Source: Silurus meridionalis (Eukaryota > Chordata > Actinopteri > Siluriformes > Siluridae). Taken from it: a DNA stretch of 64,000 bases. Below the pieces are notes generated by a model. It ran no database searches. It saw nothing but the letters and a program-made list of their open reading frames with translations, and was not told the DNA's origin. Shown piece after piece: positions 26,701 through 32,946 of this stretch. Position numbers and translations under genes: made by a program. Numbering within the stretch: position 1 is the stretch's first letter; the number at the start of each line of letters is the position of its first letter. The stretch is from assembly GCF_014805685.1 (NCBI RefSeq), contig NC_060886.1:19967608-20031607 (forward strand), given 5' to 3'.

Positions 26701-28284
26701 AACAGGAGTTAAAGGTTGTCAGCAGTTGAGAGAAAAGACAGAGAGGCTTTTTAATTGTTGGCATTCATTAAAGCAGCAGCTTCTTCTATTGCAACCAAAC
26801 TGTCAAAAATGTTAGCCAGGGCTGCTAGAGGCTTTCTCCCACTGCCATAATAGCACACACATCGTTAGCAGAGCGCAGTGCTTATGCTGTTATTTTACTC
26901 CATGAGCAGTTTGTGCACAAAAATCAATCCTGCTCAGGACAGATTTGGTCTGCTCCTACATAAAACCTATGTGCAAGCTCGCATTGACACTTATCCGCTT
27001 TTTTAAGTGTGTTAATGCGCCCAAATTCATACAACATTCTTGCATGTGCTTTGGGTTCAGCTTTCATAAACAAGAATAAAGCTATTGGCAGCAAAAGAAC
27101 ATTATATATACGCACGCACACACCCGTGTTTCCATCTTTGAAATAAACAACCGATATCTGAAAGATTACAAAATCCCAAAATACCTTCCACAGACAGGGA
27201 ATTGGTGTCTTGGCATAAATAAATACACAGCATCTAACCCAACAAGTTTTACTGCGTAGTCAATTTAATTCTGCATGCACTTGAACATATGACTGCAAGT
27301 GTACATAAAGTCTCTCTAATAAAGTCTATCGACTTGGCGGCCATCTTGGCACTACTCCCGGTAAGTTGTTCTCGATCACGCAAGACCAAGATCGTATCCA
27401 TTTTTATTAGAGAGACTCGTATTCCAGAAACAGATCAACGAGGCGATTTTTCAAACTTTATTTAGACACAAATGGTGTAAATTATGTGGCTTTTTTATTA
27501 TGTATCCAAAAGAAAAAAGAAATCTGTAAATGCATCAGAATAAAAAAAAGTTATATAACATATGCCTTCTTGTTACAGCTTCACCAACAATGCTATTAAC
27601 TGTTTATTGGCCAGGTGGGATTTAGGTAATATAGTTGTCGTAGACCCACCCCCACATAGGAGACGTCGGGAAGCACGAGATCCCTTCTACCCAAATGGCA
27701 CGGGAATATTTATTCCTCCCCCCTTTAAATTCATATTTTAAGCAGTGTGCTGGGTCTATTTAAACTATCTCTGCTGGAACCTGTTCAAAACCTTTCTACT
27801 GTTTAAATTCTTTGATTTAATTAAAAAAAATACAGTGTCATGTCTATTTTTCAGAATTTTCTGTGATGTGCTTCACATAACACTAAAAACAACATAAACG
27901 TCACTATTTTTTTTTCCAACATGAGACAATGAGTAATTATTTCCAAACTTATATAATGCACAACACATTCAGCAAGACACAATCACATTAAAGTGTTAAG
28001 AGCTGTTGCATAGAAGTCTATAATGTGGCTTACACCATGGTGCAGACTCTGCAATTCAAGACACAGCAGCACAGCAAGTTATTATAGTTATTGTGCTCAA
28101 TGCTGTGGGAACTCTCTAGGCAAAAGTATTATATAGTAATGCGGTGTGATTTTTTTTGTGTGTGTTAGGTCATCATCTTACCACTATCGCTTGTTATGTT
28201 TGGTGATGAATCTGGAGGTGGGGCAGAGGAGCTGAGGGATGATTGAGAGTTGCTGGACGGTGGCAATCTCTCTCCAGACTCCAT
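380..28284 (-). CDS. baz2b: baz2b, bromodomain adjacent to zinc finger 2B (coding span, 3' end off the window)
   Basis: A nuclear chromatin protein. The BAZ2 family pairs with ISWI-type ATPases and reads histone tails through a PHD finger and a bromodomain. I chained 35 exons by splice signals and reading phase; every junction keeps phase except one internal 1-base frameshift. The product has about 2,119 codons in the window, close to the roughly 2,170 residues of mammalian BAZ2B once the missing last exon is added. Domains by approximate residue: Ser-rich and acidic 1-718; TAM/MBD-like 719-870; charged coiled coil 860-1070; DDT 1080-1225; acidic/basic linker and WHIM motif (QDRYKRRYW) 1252-1397; second WHIM part 1689-1880; PHD 1927-1975; bromodomain from about 2070. 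The start MESGERLP matches the family N-terminus. BAZ2A was considered, but the sequence runs [14 protein letters not shown] and SIMKVYCQ, and the cd302 neighbour, favour BAZ2B. Confidence 0.95.
1088..2190 (+). mobile_element. degenerate Tc1-like (Tc1/mariner) element
   Basis: The ends share a perfect 14-base inverted repeat, AACATGTACATAAG at 1,102-1,115 and its complement at 2,144-2,157, next to the phrase AAGTATTCAGACCCTTTG typical of fish Tc1. The interior follows a Tc1 transposase gene on the plus strand. Near 1,987-2,130 it reads [16 protein letters not shown] and later [12 protein letters not shown], the normal transposase C-terminus. Stops and indels interrupt the rest, so it is dead. 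It lies inside a baz2b intron. Confidence 0.88.
2207..2832. mobile_element. hAT-like non-autonomous element, copy 1
   Basis: Starts AGGGCTGTTAATTGATTAAA followed by TTTAATCGCGATTAATC, and ends TTAATCGCGCGTTAA... CATTTTGACAG, roughly inverted ends. No transposase ORF. A fish-wide repeat with these TTAATCGCGATTAA ends is familiar to me; the hAT assignment is tentative. It shares its interior with the copy near 25.3 kb. Confidence 0.6.
2908..3197 (-). CDS. baz2b: baz2b coding exon 34 (basic linker between PHD and bromodomain)
   Basis: Encodes [20 protein letters not shown] and a Lys/Ser-rich linker with [20 protein letters not shown], ending [19 protein letters not shown]...SKQES and DDSKDLALC are the family equivalents. 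Acceptor TTTACAG, donor GTATCA, phase 2. Confidence 0.95.
3468..3614 (-). CDS. baz2b: baz2b coding exon 33 (PHD finger)
   Basis: 49 codons encode a C4HC3 zinc finger: [20 protein letters not shown], then DKGCHTYCH and [11 protein letters not shown]. All eight zinc ligands are present. In the BAZ2 family this PHD finger reads the unmodified N-terminus of histone H3. Acceptor CTGTCAG, donor GTTAGG, phase 0 at both ends. Confidence 0.97.
3805..3940 (-). CDS. baz2b: baz2b coding exon 32
   Basis: Encodes [20 protein letters not shown] then [25 protein letters not shown], matching the conserved stretch just before the PHD finger. Acceptor CACACAG, donor GTGAGG, phase 0 end. Confidence 0.95.
4911..5179 (-). 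CDS. baz2b: baz2b coding exon 31
   Basis: Encodes [20 protein letters not shown] then [20 protein letters not shown], and a segment [18 protein letters not shown] ending SSECDG. The [17 protein letters not shown] part is conserved. The YLKSPLS...PAPA extension is, from memory, present in some but not all BAZ2B isoforms. Donor GTAGGT, phase 2. Confidence 0.94.
5269..5423 (-). CDS. baz2b: baz2b coding exon 30
   Basis: Encodes [20 protein letters not shown] then [30 protein letters not shown], conserved throughout BAZ2. An alternative acceptor six bases upstream (GTACAG, start 5,429) keeps frame and would add two Ala. Donor GTAAAT, phase 0. Confidence 0.94.
5697..5849 (-). CDS. baz2b: baz2b coding exon 29 (WHIM-type second part)
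   Basis: Encodes [20 protein letters not shown] then [35 protein letters not shown] and [17 protein letters not shown] are strongly conserved in BAZ2. Acceptor TTGTAG, donor GTAACC, phase 1. Confidence 0.95.
5932..6154 (-). CDS. baz2b: baz2b coding exon 28
   Basis: Encodes [20 protein letters not shown] and then [20 protein letters not shown] followed by [20 protein letters not shown] and PIPEE are conserved. It is a Pro/Ser-rich linker. Acceptor TTTGCAG, donor GTAGGA, phase 1. Confidence 0.93.
6240..6888 (-). CDS. baz2b: baz2b coding exon 27, with an internal 1-base frameshift near 6,746
   Basis: The first part reads [20 protein letters not shown] through LQDLKQEN in one frame. From about 6,746 the homologous sequence [20 protein letters not shown], and later [15 protein letters not shown], is in the next frame. 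The exon is 649 bases where flanking phases need 648 or 651 in total coding length, so one base appears lost (or two gained). Reading straight on hits TAG at the SSANC stop. No plausible intron fits the gap: the AATAG before CTCTTT lacks a pyrimidine tract and no donor is near. Acceptor TTTTTCAG, donor GTATGT. Confidence 0.88.
7109..7253 (-). CDS. baz2b: baz2b coding exon 26 (WHIM motif)
   Basis: Encodes [20 protein letters not shown] then [33 protein letters not shown] is the hallmark WHIM/D-TOX motif of BAZ proteins. Acceptor CCTTTAG; using the next AG (CAACAG) would drop QQ. Donor GTAAGA, phase 1. Confidence 0.95.
7640..7792 (+). repeat. retroposon 3' tail
   Basis: Contains TGTAAAGCTGCTTTAAAACA then ATGTCCATTGTGAAAAGCGC and TATAGAAA, a widespread fish retroposon tail. 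It lies in the intron between baz2b coding exons 25 and 26. A shorter relative (GCGCTATATAAAATAAAG with ATT repeats) is at about 1,019-1,053. Confidence 0.5.
7906..7968 (-). CDS. baz2b: baz2b coding exon 25
   Basis: A 63-base exon encoding [21 protein letters not shown], matching the conserved [15 protein letters not shown]. Acceptor CCCCCCAG, donor GTAAAT, phase 0 at both ends. Confidence 0.93.
8136..8367 (-). CDS. baz2b: baz2b coding exon 24 (acidic/basic linker)
   Basis: Encodes [16 protein letters not shown], then [16 protein letters not shown] followed by a long Asp/Glu run and [21 protein letters not shown] then an acidic run is typical of BAZ2B. Acceptor TATGCAG, donor GTATGT, phase 0. 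Confidence 0.94.
8478..8552 (-). CDS. baz2b: baz2b coding exon 23
   Basis: A 75-base exon encoding (A)[24 protein letters not shown], matching EIDKN.DYMSNLRRDKW..EG.LR. The usual Trp of LRRDKW is Cys here. Acceptor TTGGCAG, donor GTAAGT. Its upstream intron is almost wholly a microsatellite. Confidence 0.92.
8600..8746. repeat. compound (AT)n-(AG)n microsatellite filling a short intron
   Basis: About 35 AT units (8,600-8,670) run into an AG-rich tract to 8,746. It occupies most of the 222-base intron between baz2b coding exons 22 and 23. On the coding strand the order is (CT)n then (AT)n before the acceptor. Confidence 0.95.
8775..8998 (-). CDS. baz2b: baz2b coding exon 22 (end of DDT, WHIM1-like helix)
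   Basis: Encodes [20 protein letters not shown] and then [26 protein letters not shown]. The QAHTP.QKA..LAFL.NEL stretch is a signature of the BAZ WHIM region. Acceptor is a modest AATAG, donor GTAAGC, phase 2. Confidence 0.94.
9452..9706 (-). CDS. baz2b: baz2b coding exon 21 (DDT domain)
   Basis: Encodes [20 protein letters not shown] then [14 protein letters not shown] and [17 protein letters not shown]. This is the DDT domain, a helical module of chromatin-remodelling subunits that contacts ISWI or linker DNA. Acceptor CTTGTAG, donor GTGAGG, phase 0. Confidence 0.95.
10139..10279 (-). CDS. baz2b: baz2b coding exon 20 (coiled coil to DDT)
   Basis: Encodes [20 protein letters not shown] and ends [16 protein letters not shown]. 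It is the end of the coiled coil and the linker into DDT. Acceptor GCTTCAG, donor GTACTT (weak at +3 to +5), phase 0. Confidence 0.94.
10599..10664 (-). CDS. baz2b: baz2b coding exon 19 (coiled coil)
   Basis: Encodes [22 protein letters not shown], matching the conserved ERERRRQHMMLMKAMEARK. Acceptor GTTGTAG, donor GTGTGT, phase 0. Confidence 0.93.
11542..11568 (-). CDS. baz2b: baz2b coding exon 18 (27-base microexon)
   Basis: Encodes only ELERHRLEM, nearly identical to the family's ELERHRLDM. Acceptor TCTGGCAG, donor GTATGG, phase 0 at both ends. It is too short for simple ORF detection; homology and splice signals both support it. Confidence 0.9.
11783..11827 (-). CDS. baz2b: baz2b coding exon 17 (coiled coil)
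   Basis: A 45-base exon encoding [15 protein letters not shown], matching the conserved EKE.RRQQAVLLK. Acceptor GTTTAG, donor GTATGC, phase 0. Confidence 0.93.
12184..12249 (-). CDS. baz2b: baz2b coding exon 16 (coiled coil)
   Basis: A 66-base exon encoding [22 protein letters not shown], almost identical in pattern to the conserved [18 protein letters not shown]. Acceptor TTTTCCAG, donor GTGATT, phase 0. Confidence 0.94.
12250..13748 (-). other. baz2b: baz2b intron (coding exons 15-16), nothing found
   Basis: About 1.5 kb of AT-rich sequence. I see no exon, clear repeat or structured element. The same holds for the introns 3,941-4,910 and 18,389-19,752. Confidence 0.6.
13749..13814 (-). 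CDS. baz2b: baz2b coding exon 15 (coiled coil)
   Basis: A 66-base exon encoding [22 protein letters not shown]. It matches the family's [12 protein letters not shown]. Acceptor CTAACAG, donor GTAAAA, phase 0 at both ends. Confidence 0.93.
14029..14090 (-). CDS. baz2b: baz2b coding exon 14 (coiled coil)
   Basis: Encodes [21 protein letters not shown] split over the junction; [13 protein letters not shown] is conserved. Acceptor GATTTCAG, donor GTAGAG, phase 0 end. Confidence 0.92.
14463..14555 (-). CDS. baz2b: baz2b coding exon 13 (coiled coil)
   Basis: Encodes [18 protein letters not shown] then [13 protein letters not shown]. It is a highly charged helix matching the conserved EIARQAAQ segment. 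Acceptor GGGTCAG, donor GTAAAG, phase 1. Confidence 0.93.
14855..15065 (-). CDS. baz2b: baz2b coding exon 12 (end of TAM, AT-hook-like, coiled-coil start)
   Basis: Begins [13 protein letters not shown], the conserved GLQWCLL end of the TAM region. It then has a basic stretch with one AT-hook-like HKGRPKS, where mammalian BAZ2B has fuller GRPP hooks. It ends [11 protein letters not shown], the start of the long coiled coil. Acceptor TTTCCAG, donor GTAGGA, phase 1. Confidence 0.93.
15710..15811 (-). CDS. baz2b: baz2b coding exon 11 (TAM/MBD domain)
   Basis: Encodes [20 protein letters not shown] then [14 protein letters not shown], the conserved second half of the TAM domain. Acceptor TTTGTAG, donor GTGATT, phase 0 at both ends. 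Confidence 0.95.
16295..16460 (-). repeat. tRNA-derived SINE
   Basis: On the minus strand it begins with a tRNA-like head. The box A-like TAGCTCAGTGG is at 16,441-16,451 and the box B-like GGTTCAATCCC at 16,408-16,418. The body then ends GCTCTGGATAAGGGCATCAG and a CATAAATGTAAATG tail. This body is common in fish genomes. It lies inside a baz2b intron in the same sense as the gene. Confidence 0.8.
16622..16730 (-). CDS. baz2b: baz2b coding exon 10 (TAM/MBD domain)
   Basis: Encodes [20 protein letters not shown] followed by [17 protein letters not shown]. These are the core strands of the methyl-CpG-binding-like (TAM) domain; in BAZ2 proteins it binds nucleic acid rather than methyl-CpG specifically. 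Acceptor TTTCCTAG, donor GTAAGA, phase 0 end. Confidence 0.95.
17326..17380 (-). CDS. baz2b: baz2b coding exon 9 (start of TAM/MBD region)
   Basis: A 55-base exon encoding [27 protein letters not shown]...PLE.G is the conserved lead-in to the BAZ2 TAM/MBD-like domain and probably a nuclear localisation signal. Joined directly to 16,730 it gives [11 protein letters not shown], matching the family's GWQRETRIR. Confidence 0.9.
17477..17755 (-). CDS. baz2b: baz2b coding exon 8
   Basis: Continues the acidic tract ([20 protein letters not shown]) and then a Ser/Thr-rich linker to TTPPG. Acceptor TGTGTAG, donor GTAATA, phase 1 at both ends. Confidence 0.88.
17884..18388 (-). CDS. baz2b: baz2b coding exon 7 (disordered, ends acidic)
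   Basis: Begins [14 protein letters not shown]. It carries [10 protein letters not shown] and [10 protein letters not shown] like the family's EAPLALTTK and VNLSTSGR, then [14 protein letters not shown] and a run of Asp. Acceptor CCCCACAG, donor GTTAGT, ends phase 1. The acidic tail continues into the next exon. Confidence 0.92.
19753..20241 (-). CDS. baz2b: baz2b coding exon 6
   Basis: 163 codons of Ser/Pro-rich disordered sequence. It contains HTSVIQATG, resembling the conserved HTSVIQSTG of BAZ2B, and many S-P-K motifs suggestive of phosphorylation by proline-directed kinases (inference). Acceptor CTAACAG, donor GTTAGC, phase 0 at both ends. Confidence 0.9.
20917..21100 (-). repeat. degenerate copy of the tRNA-derived SINE
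   Basis: Shows the same layout as the 16.3-kb copy: TTTACGGCATCTGGCAGACA tail, AGGGCCTTGCTGCAGGGCCC body, box B-like AGTTCAAATCCC (complement of 21,034-21,045) and GTAGCTCAATGG head. It is more diverged. It lies in the intron between baz2b coding exons 5 and 6. Confidence 0.75.
21504..21701 (-). CDS. baz2b: baz2b coding exon 5 (Ser-rich, acidic)
   Basis: Encodes [17 protein letters not shown] then [10 protein letters not shown] and a basic end [10 protein letters not shown]. This matches the Ser-rich then acidic tract of BAZ2B N-terminal regions. Acceptor GTGACAG, donor GTGAGT, phase 0 at both ends. A second AG at ATGACAG would trim a few residues. Confidence 0.88.
21972..22394 (+). mobile_element. 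short Tc1/mariner-type element with matching terminal inverted repeats
   Basis: Left end TACAGTGGTGTGAAA and right end TTTCACACCACTGTA are exact inverted repeats that begin with the TA expected for Tc1/mariner insertion. The interior keeps a transposase-tail-like stretch on the plus strand ([18 protein letters not shown], then AKCGPTSY and stop). The element is internally deleted and non-autonomous. It sits in the intron between baz2b coding exons 4 and 5. Confidence 0.85.
22517..22782 (-). CDS. baz2b: baz2b coding exon 4
   Basis: Encodes a Ser/Thr/Lys-rich low-complexity stretch from [18 protein letters not shown] to SSHKTKE. Acceptor CATAAAG, donor GTATGA, ends in phase 0. No folded domain is seen. 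Placement rests on phase agreement with both neighbours. Confidence 0.85.
23192..23332 (-). CDS. baz2b: baz2b coding exon 3
   Basis: Encodes (D)[18 protein letters not shown]...[11 protein letters not shown]. The WWR..DA....ALFPPL segment is a conserved N-terminal landmark of BAZ2B. Acceptor CATTTAG, donor GTAGCC, phase 1 at both ends. The tail is basic. Confidence 0.9.
24589..24762 (-). CDS. baz2b: baz2b coding exon 2
   Basis: Follows a strong pyrimidine tract and CTCTGCAG. Encodes [19 protein letters not shown] through LGSFPG, like the conserved GHLF...FPM.SHP.F segment of BAZ2B. A second AG (after TTTCAG, start 24,748) is out of phase with exon 1, so 24,762 was chosen. Donor GTATGC, phase 1. 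Confidence 0.9.
25287..25554. mobile_element. hAT-like non-autonomous element, copy 2 (truncated)
   Basis: Aligns by eye with 2,560-2,832: both have TTGATTT..AACTTGGTGCA.CAGTAAAACAA and then TTTAGTGATTAAAAAT. It ends TTTTGACAGCCCT, the complement of the first copy's AGGGCTGT start. The left part is missing. Just upstream (about 25,188-25,210) is a Tc1-type phrase GGTCAAAAGTATGTGGACAC. Confidence 0.6.
27309..27417. repeat. foldback (MITE-like) element with YY1-like core
   Basis: Arms AGTCTCTCTAATAAA (27,309-27,323) and the exact complement TTTATTAGAGAGACT (27,403-27,417) can pair. A further ATCTTGG is mirrored inside each arm. The left inner part holds GGCGGCCATCTTGG, close to the YY1 consensus GCCGCCATCTTG. 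It lies in the intron between baz2b coding exons 1 and 2. Confidence 0.5.
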
Positions 28285-28286
28285 AA
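28182..28286 (-). CDS. baz2b: baz2b coding exon 1 (start codon at 28,284)
   Basis: The acceptor TTTTGCAG is followed by TT and then ATG. The product starts [16 protein letters not shown], matching the conserved MESGERLP start of BAZ2B. It is rich in Ser and Pro. The exon ends AGT G before GTAAGA (phase 1), joining the next exon as SDSG-HLFQ. Upstream in-frame sequence belongs to the intron, so this ATG is the natural start. Confidence 0.9.
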
Positions 28287-28677
28287 CTGCAAAAGTTGCA
28301 TACAACAACAACAAAAAATCAACACATACATATCCAGAAAATAATATATCTACATGCAATTTATGACAGTATAAAGAGCACAAATGTATCGTTACATCTG
28401 AATGTTCACAGTTAACAGTTCAAGGTATGTGTTTTTTTGCACAATATTATTAACATAAATGCAGGAAAACATAACATAATTGCTCAATAGTACAATAATT
28501 TGTTTGTGTATTTAGTGTACCCGTTTAAAATGTATACGTGTTCAGCATGTGTGCAGAGCTCAAGTTTACAAGACGGCAAGAAGCATATACATGCACAGCA
28601 GGTCTTCCAGCTGACAGTGCAGAAGAAACCTAGAGCACTATAACAGTGCACAGATCATCAAACACTGGCCCTTGGTT

Positions 28678-28684
<7 letters not shown>

Positions 28685-28752
<68 letters not shown>
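28685..28752. repeat. (CA)n microsatellite
   Basis: About 34 uninterrupted CA units in baz2b intron 1. Confidence 0.95.
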
Positions 28753-28754
<2 letters not shown>

Positions 28755-29204
28755 TAAGAAGATGGACAGATATTACACTATGGAATATAAATACAAGCAT
28801 CTTTGCTTCTAATCAAACACACATGGATTGAAGGTGTGTTACTATGCATTGTGTGTGCTCCATGTGTGTGGAACAACCAAATTGGCTGTAAAATCATTTG
28901 CACATTTTAATAGATTGCAAATTATAATTGAGCAAGACGGTGACACGCAGAGATGCTGACCGACAGAAATTTGTGATTTGCTTAGTACTGCACATTTAAA
29001 GCCAACATTGTTTTAATTCCCCCTGTTCATCTACCTTCAACATGAAATATTTAATTCACCATTTTCTCTTTGAAAAAGCTCCCTAATAAGAGTAGTAAGG
29101 TATGTCTTCACACAGTTTGCATTGAGTGTGCTTTGATGTTTTTGTTCTCTACGAATAACATGAATAATTGAAAACCGTTTCATTACTAATTTGACTGCAA
29201 TACA

Positions 29205-29262
29205 CACTCACTGACCAGGAACAACTGCACATTTATACAGTTATCAGATCAACTTCTCACAG
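29205..29262 (+). mobile_element. Tc1-like terminal fragment
   Basis: CACTCACTGACCAGGAACAA followed by CTGCACATTTATACAGTTATCAG resembles the start of fish elements that read CACTCACTGGCC...GGAACACCTG. Only the end remains. Confidence 0.4.
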
Positions 29263-31331
29263 CAATACAATTTATAAAAAAAAAAAAAAAAAATTAAAAA
29301 AAAAAACACCCCACCACAAAGGATACGGTCCAGTTTCTGTTCTCTCTGACTTTAGGTAAGCAACATTTCTAAAAGTGAAAACATTTCAGAGAAAAATGAC
29401 ACGATTCGAGCAGGATTTATATACAAAATATTTTAGAACTGTGATAATTTGTCACAGGAATAATAGTAATAAGATGACCAACTAGTATTTCTGTAAATTT
29501 GACAGTGAGGTCCTGCCCTTTTTTCTTTTTAAGCAAGTTAATAGTAATTTATCTCGAGTGTTGCTTGAAATAAGGTTATAAAGAAAAGACTACTTCAGTT
29601 TTTCTCTACTATTCACTCGTGCACACGCACACAGACAGAGAGACAGACAGGAGGTTCATTAACACATAAGGATAAATCCTTCTGAAAGTCTGAGAGCTTC
29701 TGACCACTCTGTCACATAAACACCTCAACCACAACACCGCTGTCTAAACCCAGCAACATGACCAAGTCTCCTAAAACAATGGATTTACTGAGCACAAACT
29801 GCCAATCACACAGGTGGAACCAGACACAGCTGTGGGAGGGATGGATGAATAAAGACAAGAAAAAAATTGGTGGGAAAAAAAAAATACAGGCAGGCAAAGG
29901 AAGCTGCCATCGTCACAGCAGGCAGCAAACACTTGGGAGAAATCTGACAACATGCAATTTACAAAAGGAAAAGAGGGGGAATGATACAGAGTGGTGAATT
30001 ATTTGCGAAGGGTCTTCGTTTCTATTTGTTCCAATGTCTATGTGTGAATGTATAGTTGCTCAGTCAGTCTTTAGAGATGGACAAAATGGCAGAAACAGTT
30101 TCAGTATTACTGATTTTGTTGATAATTGTGGGATTGAGTTAAAAAAAAACCCCACATTTTTCACTTATTATATGTATGACACAATTATAGCCTTTAACTG
30201 AAGTAAATTTATTCGTGGACTTTTAGCATCTTTAGTAATTCTCACCACCCCTGGTAGTTATTCAGGGCTAATAAAACCACACATAAATAATACACATAAG
30301 TGGTGTTTTGTTTCAATCAGTGGTTTTTACTGTTGCACAAATGCCACCTTTTTTTTTTTTTTAAAACAAAAACACTATATATAGAATTGTAATCATGATT
30401 GACAGGGCTATAACATTTCAGACACAGTACAAGACAGTTGCACCTCTTATTTGCTGTCATTGTGCTAGATTAACCTGTGACAAATTGAAGTAATCTGGAT
30501 CAGTCATGTGTCCAGGAATTGTATTTAGCGCCGTAGGTTGAATGAATATTAACGAAGCTGGAAAACCATATTTAATATTGGAATTCATAAGAACAAATGA
30601 TAAATAAATGCCCAAATAGTAAGTCCCCACGCAATGAAAAAGGAAGGTACAGAGAATGCAAAAATGCTTTGCTCTGCTTTTTTACATAATAATAATGTCT
30701 TCCATCCGGATCAAACGGTAGTTAATCAGCTCCTCATACCACCCAGGTCATTAAGGTAGATGAGATGTGGAAAGATAAAAAGATGTGAACAATTAAATAA
30801 AAAAGAGCAGAGCTGAAGAGTGCTCTTTACAGAAAACAATGGGCTTCAGATCTGTGTAAAAGCAGAAGCCAGAGTCTTCTTCCAACAATAGTGGTCTGAT
30901 TTTCAGTTTTACCAAGGTGCTGATGAAATCACATAATGGATGTGGGAGCTGAAAGAAATGGATATGCAGCACATGACAACGATATCTAAATTGAGAGCGT
31001 CTGTTAAATAAATCCTGGTGAACCTGTGTCATCGAAAGACAGCTTTAACCTTAAACAAGGGGGAAAAAATCTAAAATTATAGAAACCATGCTTGCTTTAT
31101 GCGTAATGACTTTCACAAAGATGCAACACTACCTTTAACTTGCGTTAAAAGGGTATCTATGGATTTTGACTGTGTACAAATTTACACAATATTTTTACAA
31201 AATTGTATTGAATAGAAAACTTATTCAGGAGGATTTTCACAAGGATCATTTACTGTGCATTTAATTTGCTATAAATACATCTCTGTACATAGAAAAGAGA
31301 GTAGTAGTTACTTAAAAAAGGAAAATGTATA

Positions 31332-31332
<1 letters not shown>

Positions 31333-31403
<71 letters not shown>

Positions 31404-31414
31404 TTTCCTTATAC

Positions 31415-31484
<70 letters not shown>

Positions 31485-31525
31485 ATGTATGTATGTATGT
31501 ATGTATGTATGTGTGTGTGTGTGTA
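31333..31525. repeat. compound (CA)n-(GT)n-(AT)n-(GTAT)n microsatellite
   Basis: (CA)n to 31,402, a short spacer, (GT)n, (AT)n to about 31,474, then GT and seven ATGT-type units. The CA and GT arms can pair as a long hairpin. Confidence 0.95.
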
Positions 31526-32880
31526 ACCAAAACGCACACTATTTAGAGGTGGAGGAATAAATAAAATGGTCAGTGTTTAGTGTGGTTGGCTCTAGTGAGG
31601 CAAAATCCCAGATATGCCACAATGGTTTTACAGCACACATAGCACATTAATGGCATTTAGCACATTAACAAAAGTGTGCTATTTTGAACAATACCGGACA
31701 CAAATCAATTTGTTGTCCACTTTTGAGAAGTCAATTACAGTTTAAAAAAGTTTCTAAGAGCTTTAGAGTAGCAATTAATAATTGTGTAAAATGCAGATGT
31801 TATCGTAAGTATATAATACATTTTTTTTTTCTATCTCTAAAGATTCGTGTTCTGTGTTGTAGCAGTGAATGGTACCTGAGATTTAATTTCAGATATTGAA
31901 CAGATTTAGATCATTTTTTCTACACAATGTCTTACCAGTAAACATGGTAACCATAGATTTCAGGTAAGTTAATACGCTCAGCTATGAAATGCATTACTGC
32001 CATGAAGAAAGTGCTTGTTATGAGACAATAACAACTCATTACTTCTGCAAATGATCCGAATGCTCATCTCTCCAATTTTTTACCCCTAAATTGTTTCAGA
32101 AATTGTTTCTCTACTTCTCGACTGAACATTGGCATGAAGATCTGCTGCCAATAATAAAATATGTAATATCCACATAAGGGCCATGAAACAGGAGCACAAA
32201 CACTCAATTTCATTTTAATCAAAATCCATAAACAAACAATGCTACATCTTGAAAAAGATGAACAAACCCAGCATTAATACACACTATGGTCAGGTATGTC
32301 AATACTGAGTTTTGACCATAAGGTAGAAAGTTGTTGAACATAGAAGCTTGTTTCTAAATAAACAAGCCATGTTTGAGGTTGAAAACTGTGCTCCAAAAGT
32401 GTAGTTGTGTTTTGAGAGATAAATAAAAGTGAATGAAGAGTTAAAAAGTCTGTGAAAGAAAAATAAGAGTAGACCTCCCCTAGCCATCTGACTTTTGGCA
32501 TGATGAAATGCAAATGGGCATGACATGCAGTTAAAAAGGAAGGCAATAAAAGAAGACACTGCTGCAACAATAAAGAAATTTAAAACGCATGTAACAAAGG
32601 AAAGCTGTGTTGAAAGGAATTTGTGAAGTGGTAATGCAGTAAACCAGCATGTATGTATTCTTGGGTAATGTAGTTGGATTTTTAAATATGACATTTCAGG
32701 AAACTGACATATTTGAGTGCCAAACAAACACTCCCTATGTGATATTTTCCACTATTTAACACAACAAACGAACTGATCTCATCTACATATTTAAATAAAG
32801 GAATTAAACATTTTCCTCGAACAGCTTCTTCTTTTCTACCAGGTCATTTAAAGGTTACTGAGGACAATGCATTTTTATCC

Positions 32881-32946
32881 CCATCCATCCATCCATCCAT
32901 CCATCCATCCATCCATCCATCCATCCATCCATCCATCCATCCATCC
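32881..32946. repeat. (CCAT)n microsatellite
   Basis: About 16 perfect tetranucleotide units in baz2b intron 1. Confidence 0.95.

Larger units (their letters stand above)
24763..28181 (-). other. baz2b: baz2b intron (coding exons 1-2)
   Basis: About 3.4 kb holding hAT-like copy 2, a second TGACGTCA palindrome at 25,920-25,927, a plus-strand 153-codon open frame at 25,792-26,253 without family resemblance, and the foldback element at 27.3 kb. No baz2b exon was found here. Confidence 0.7.
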
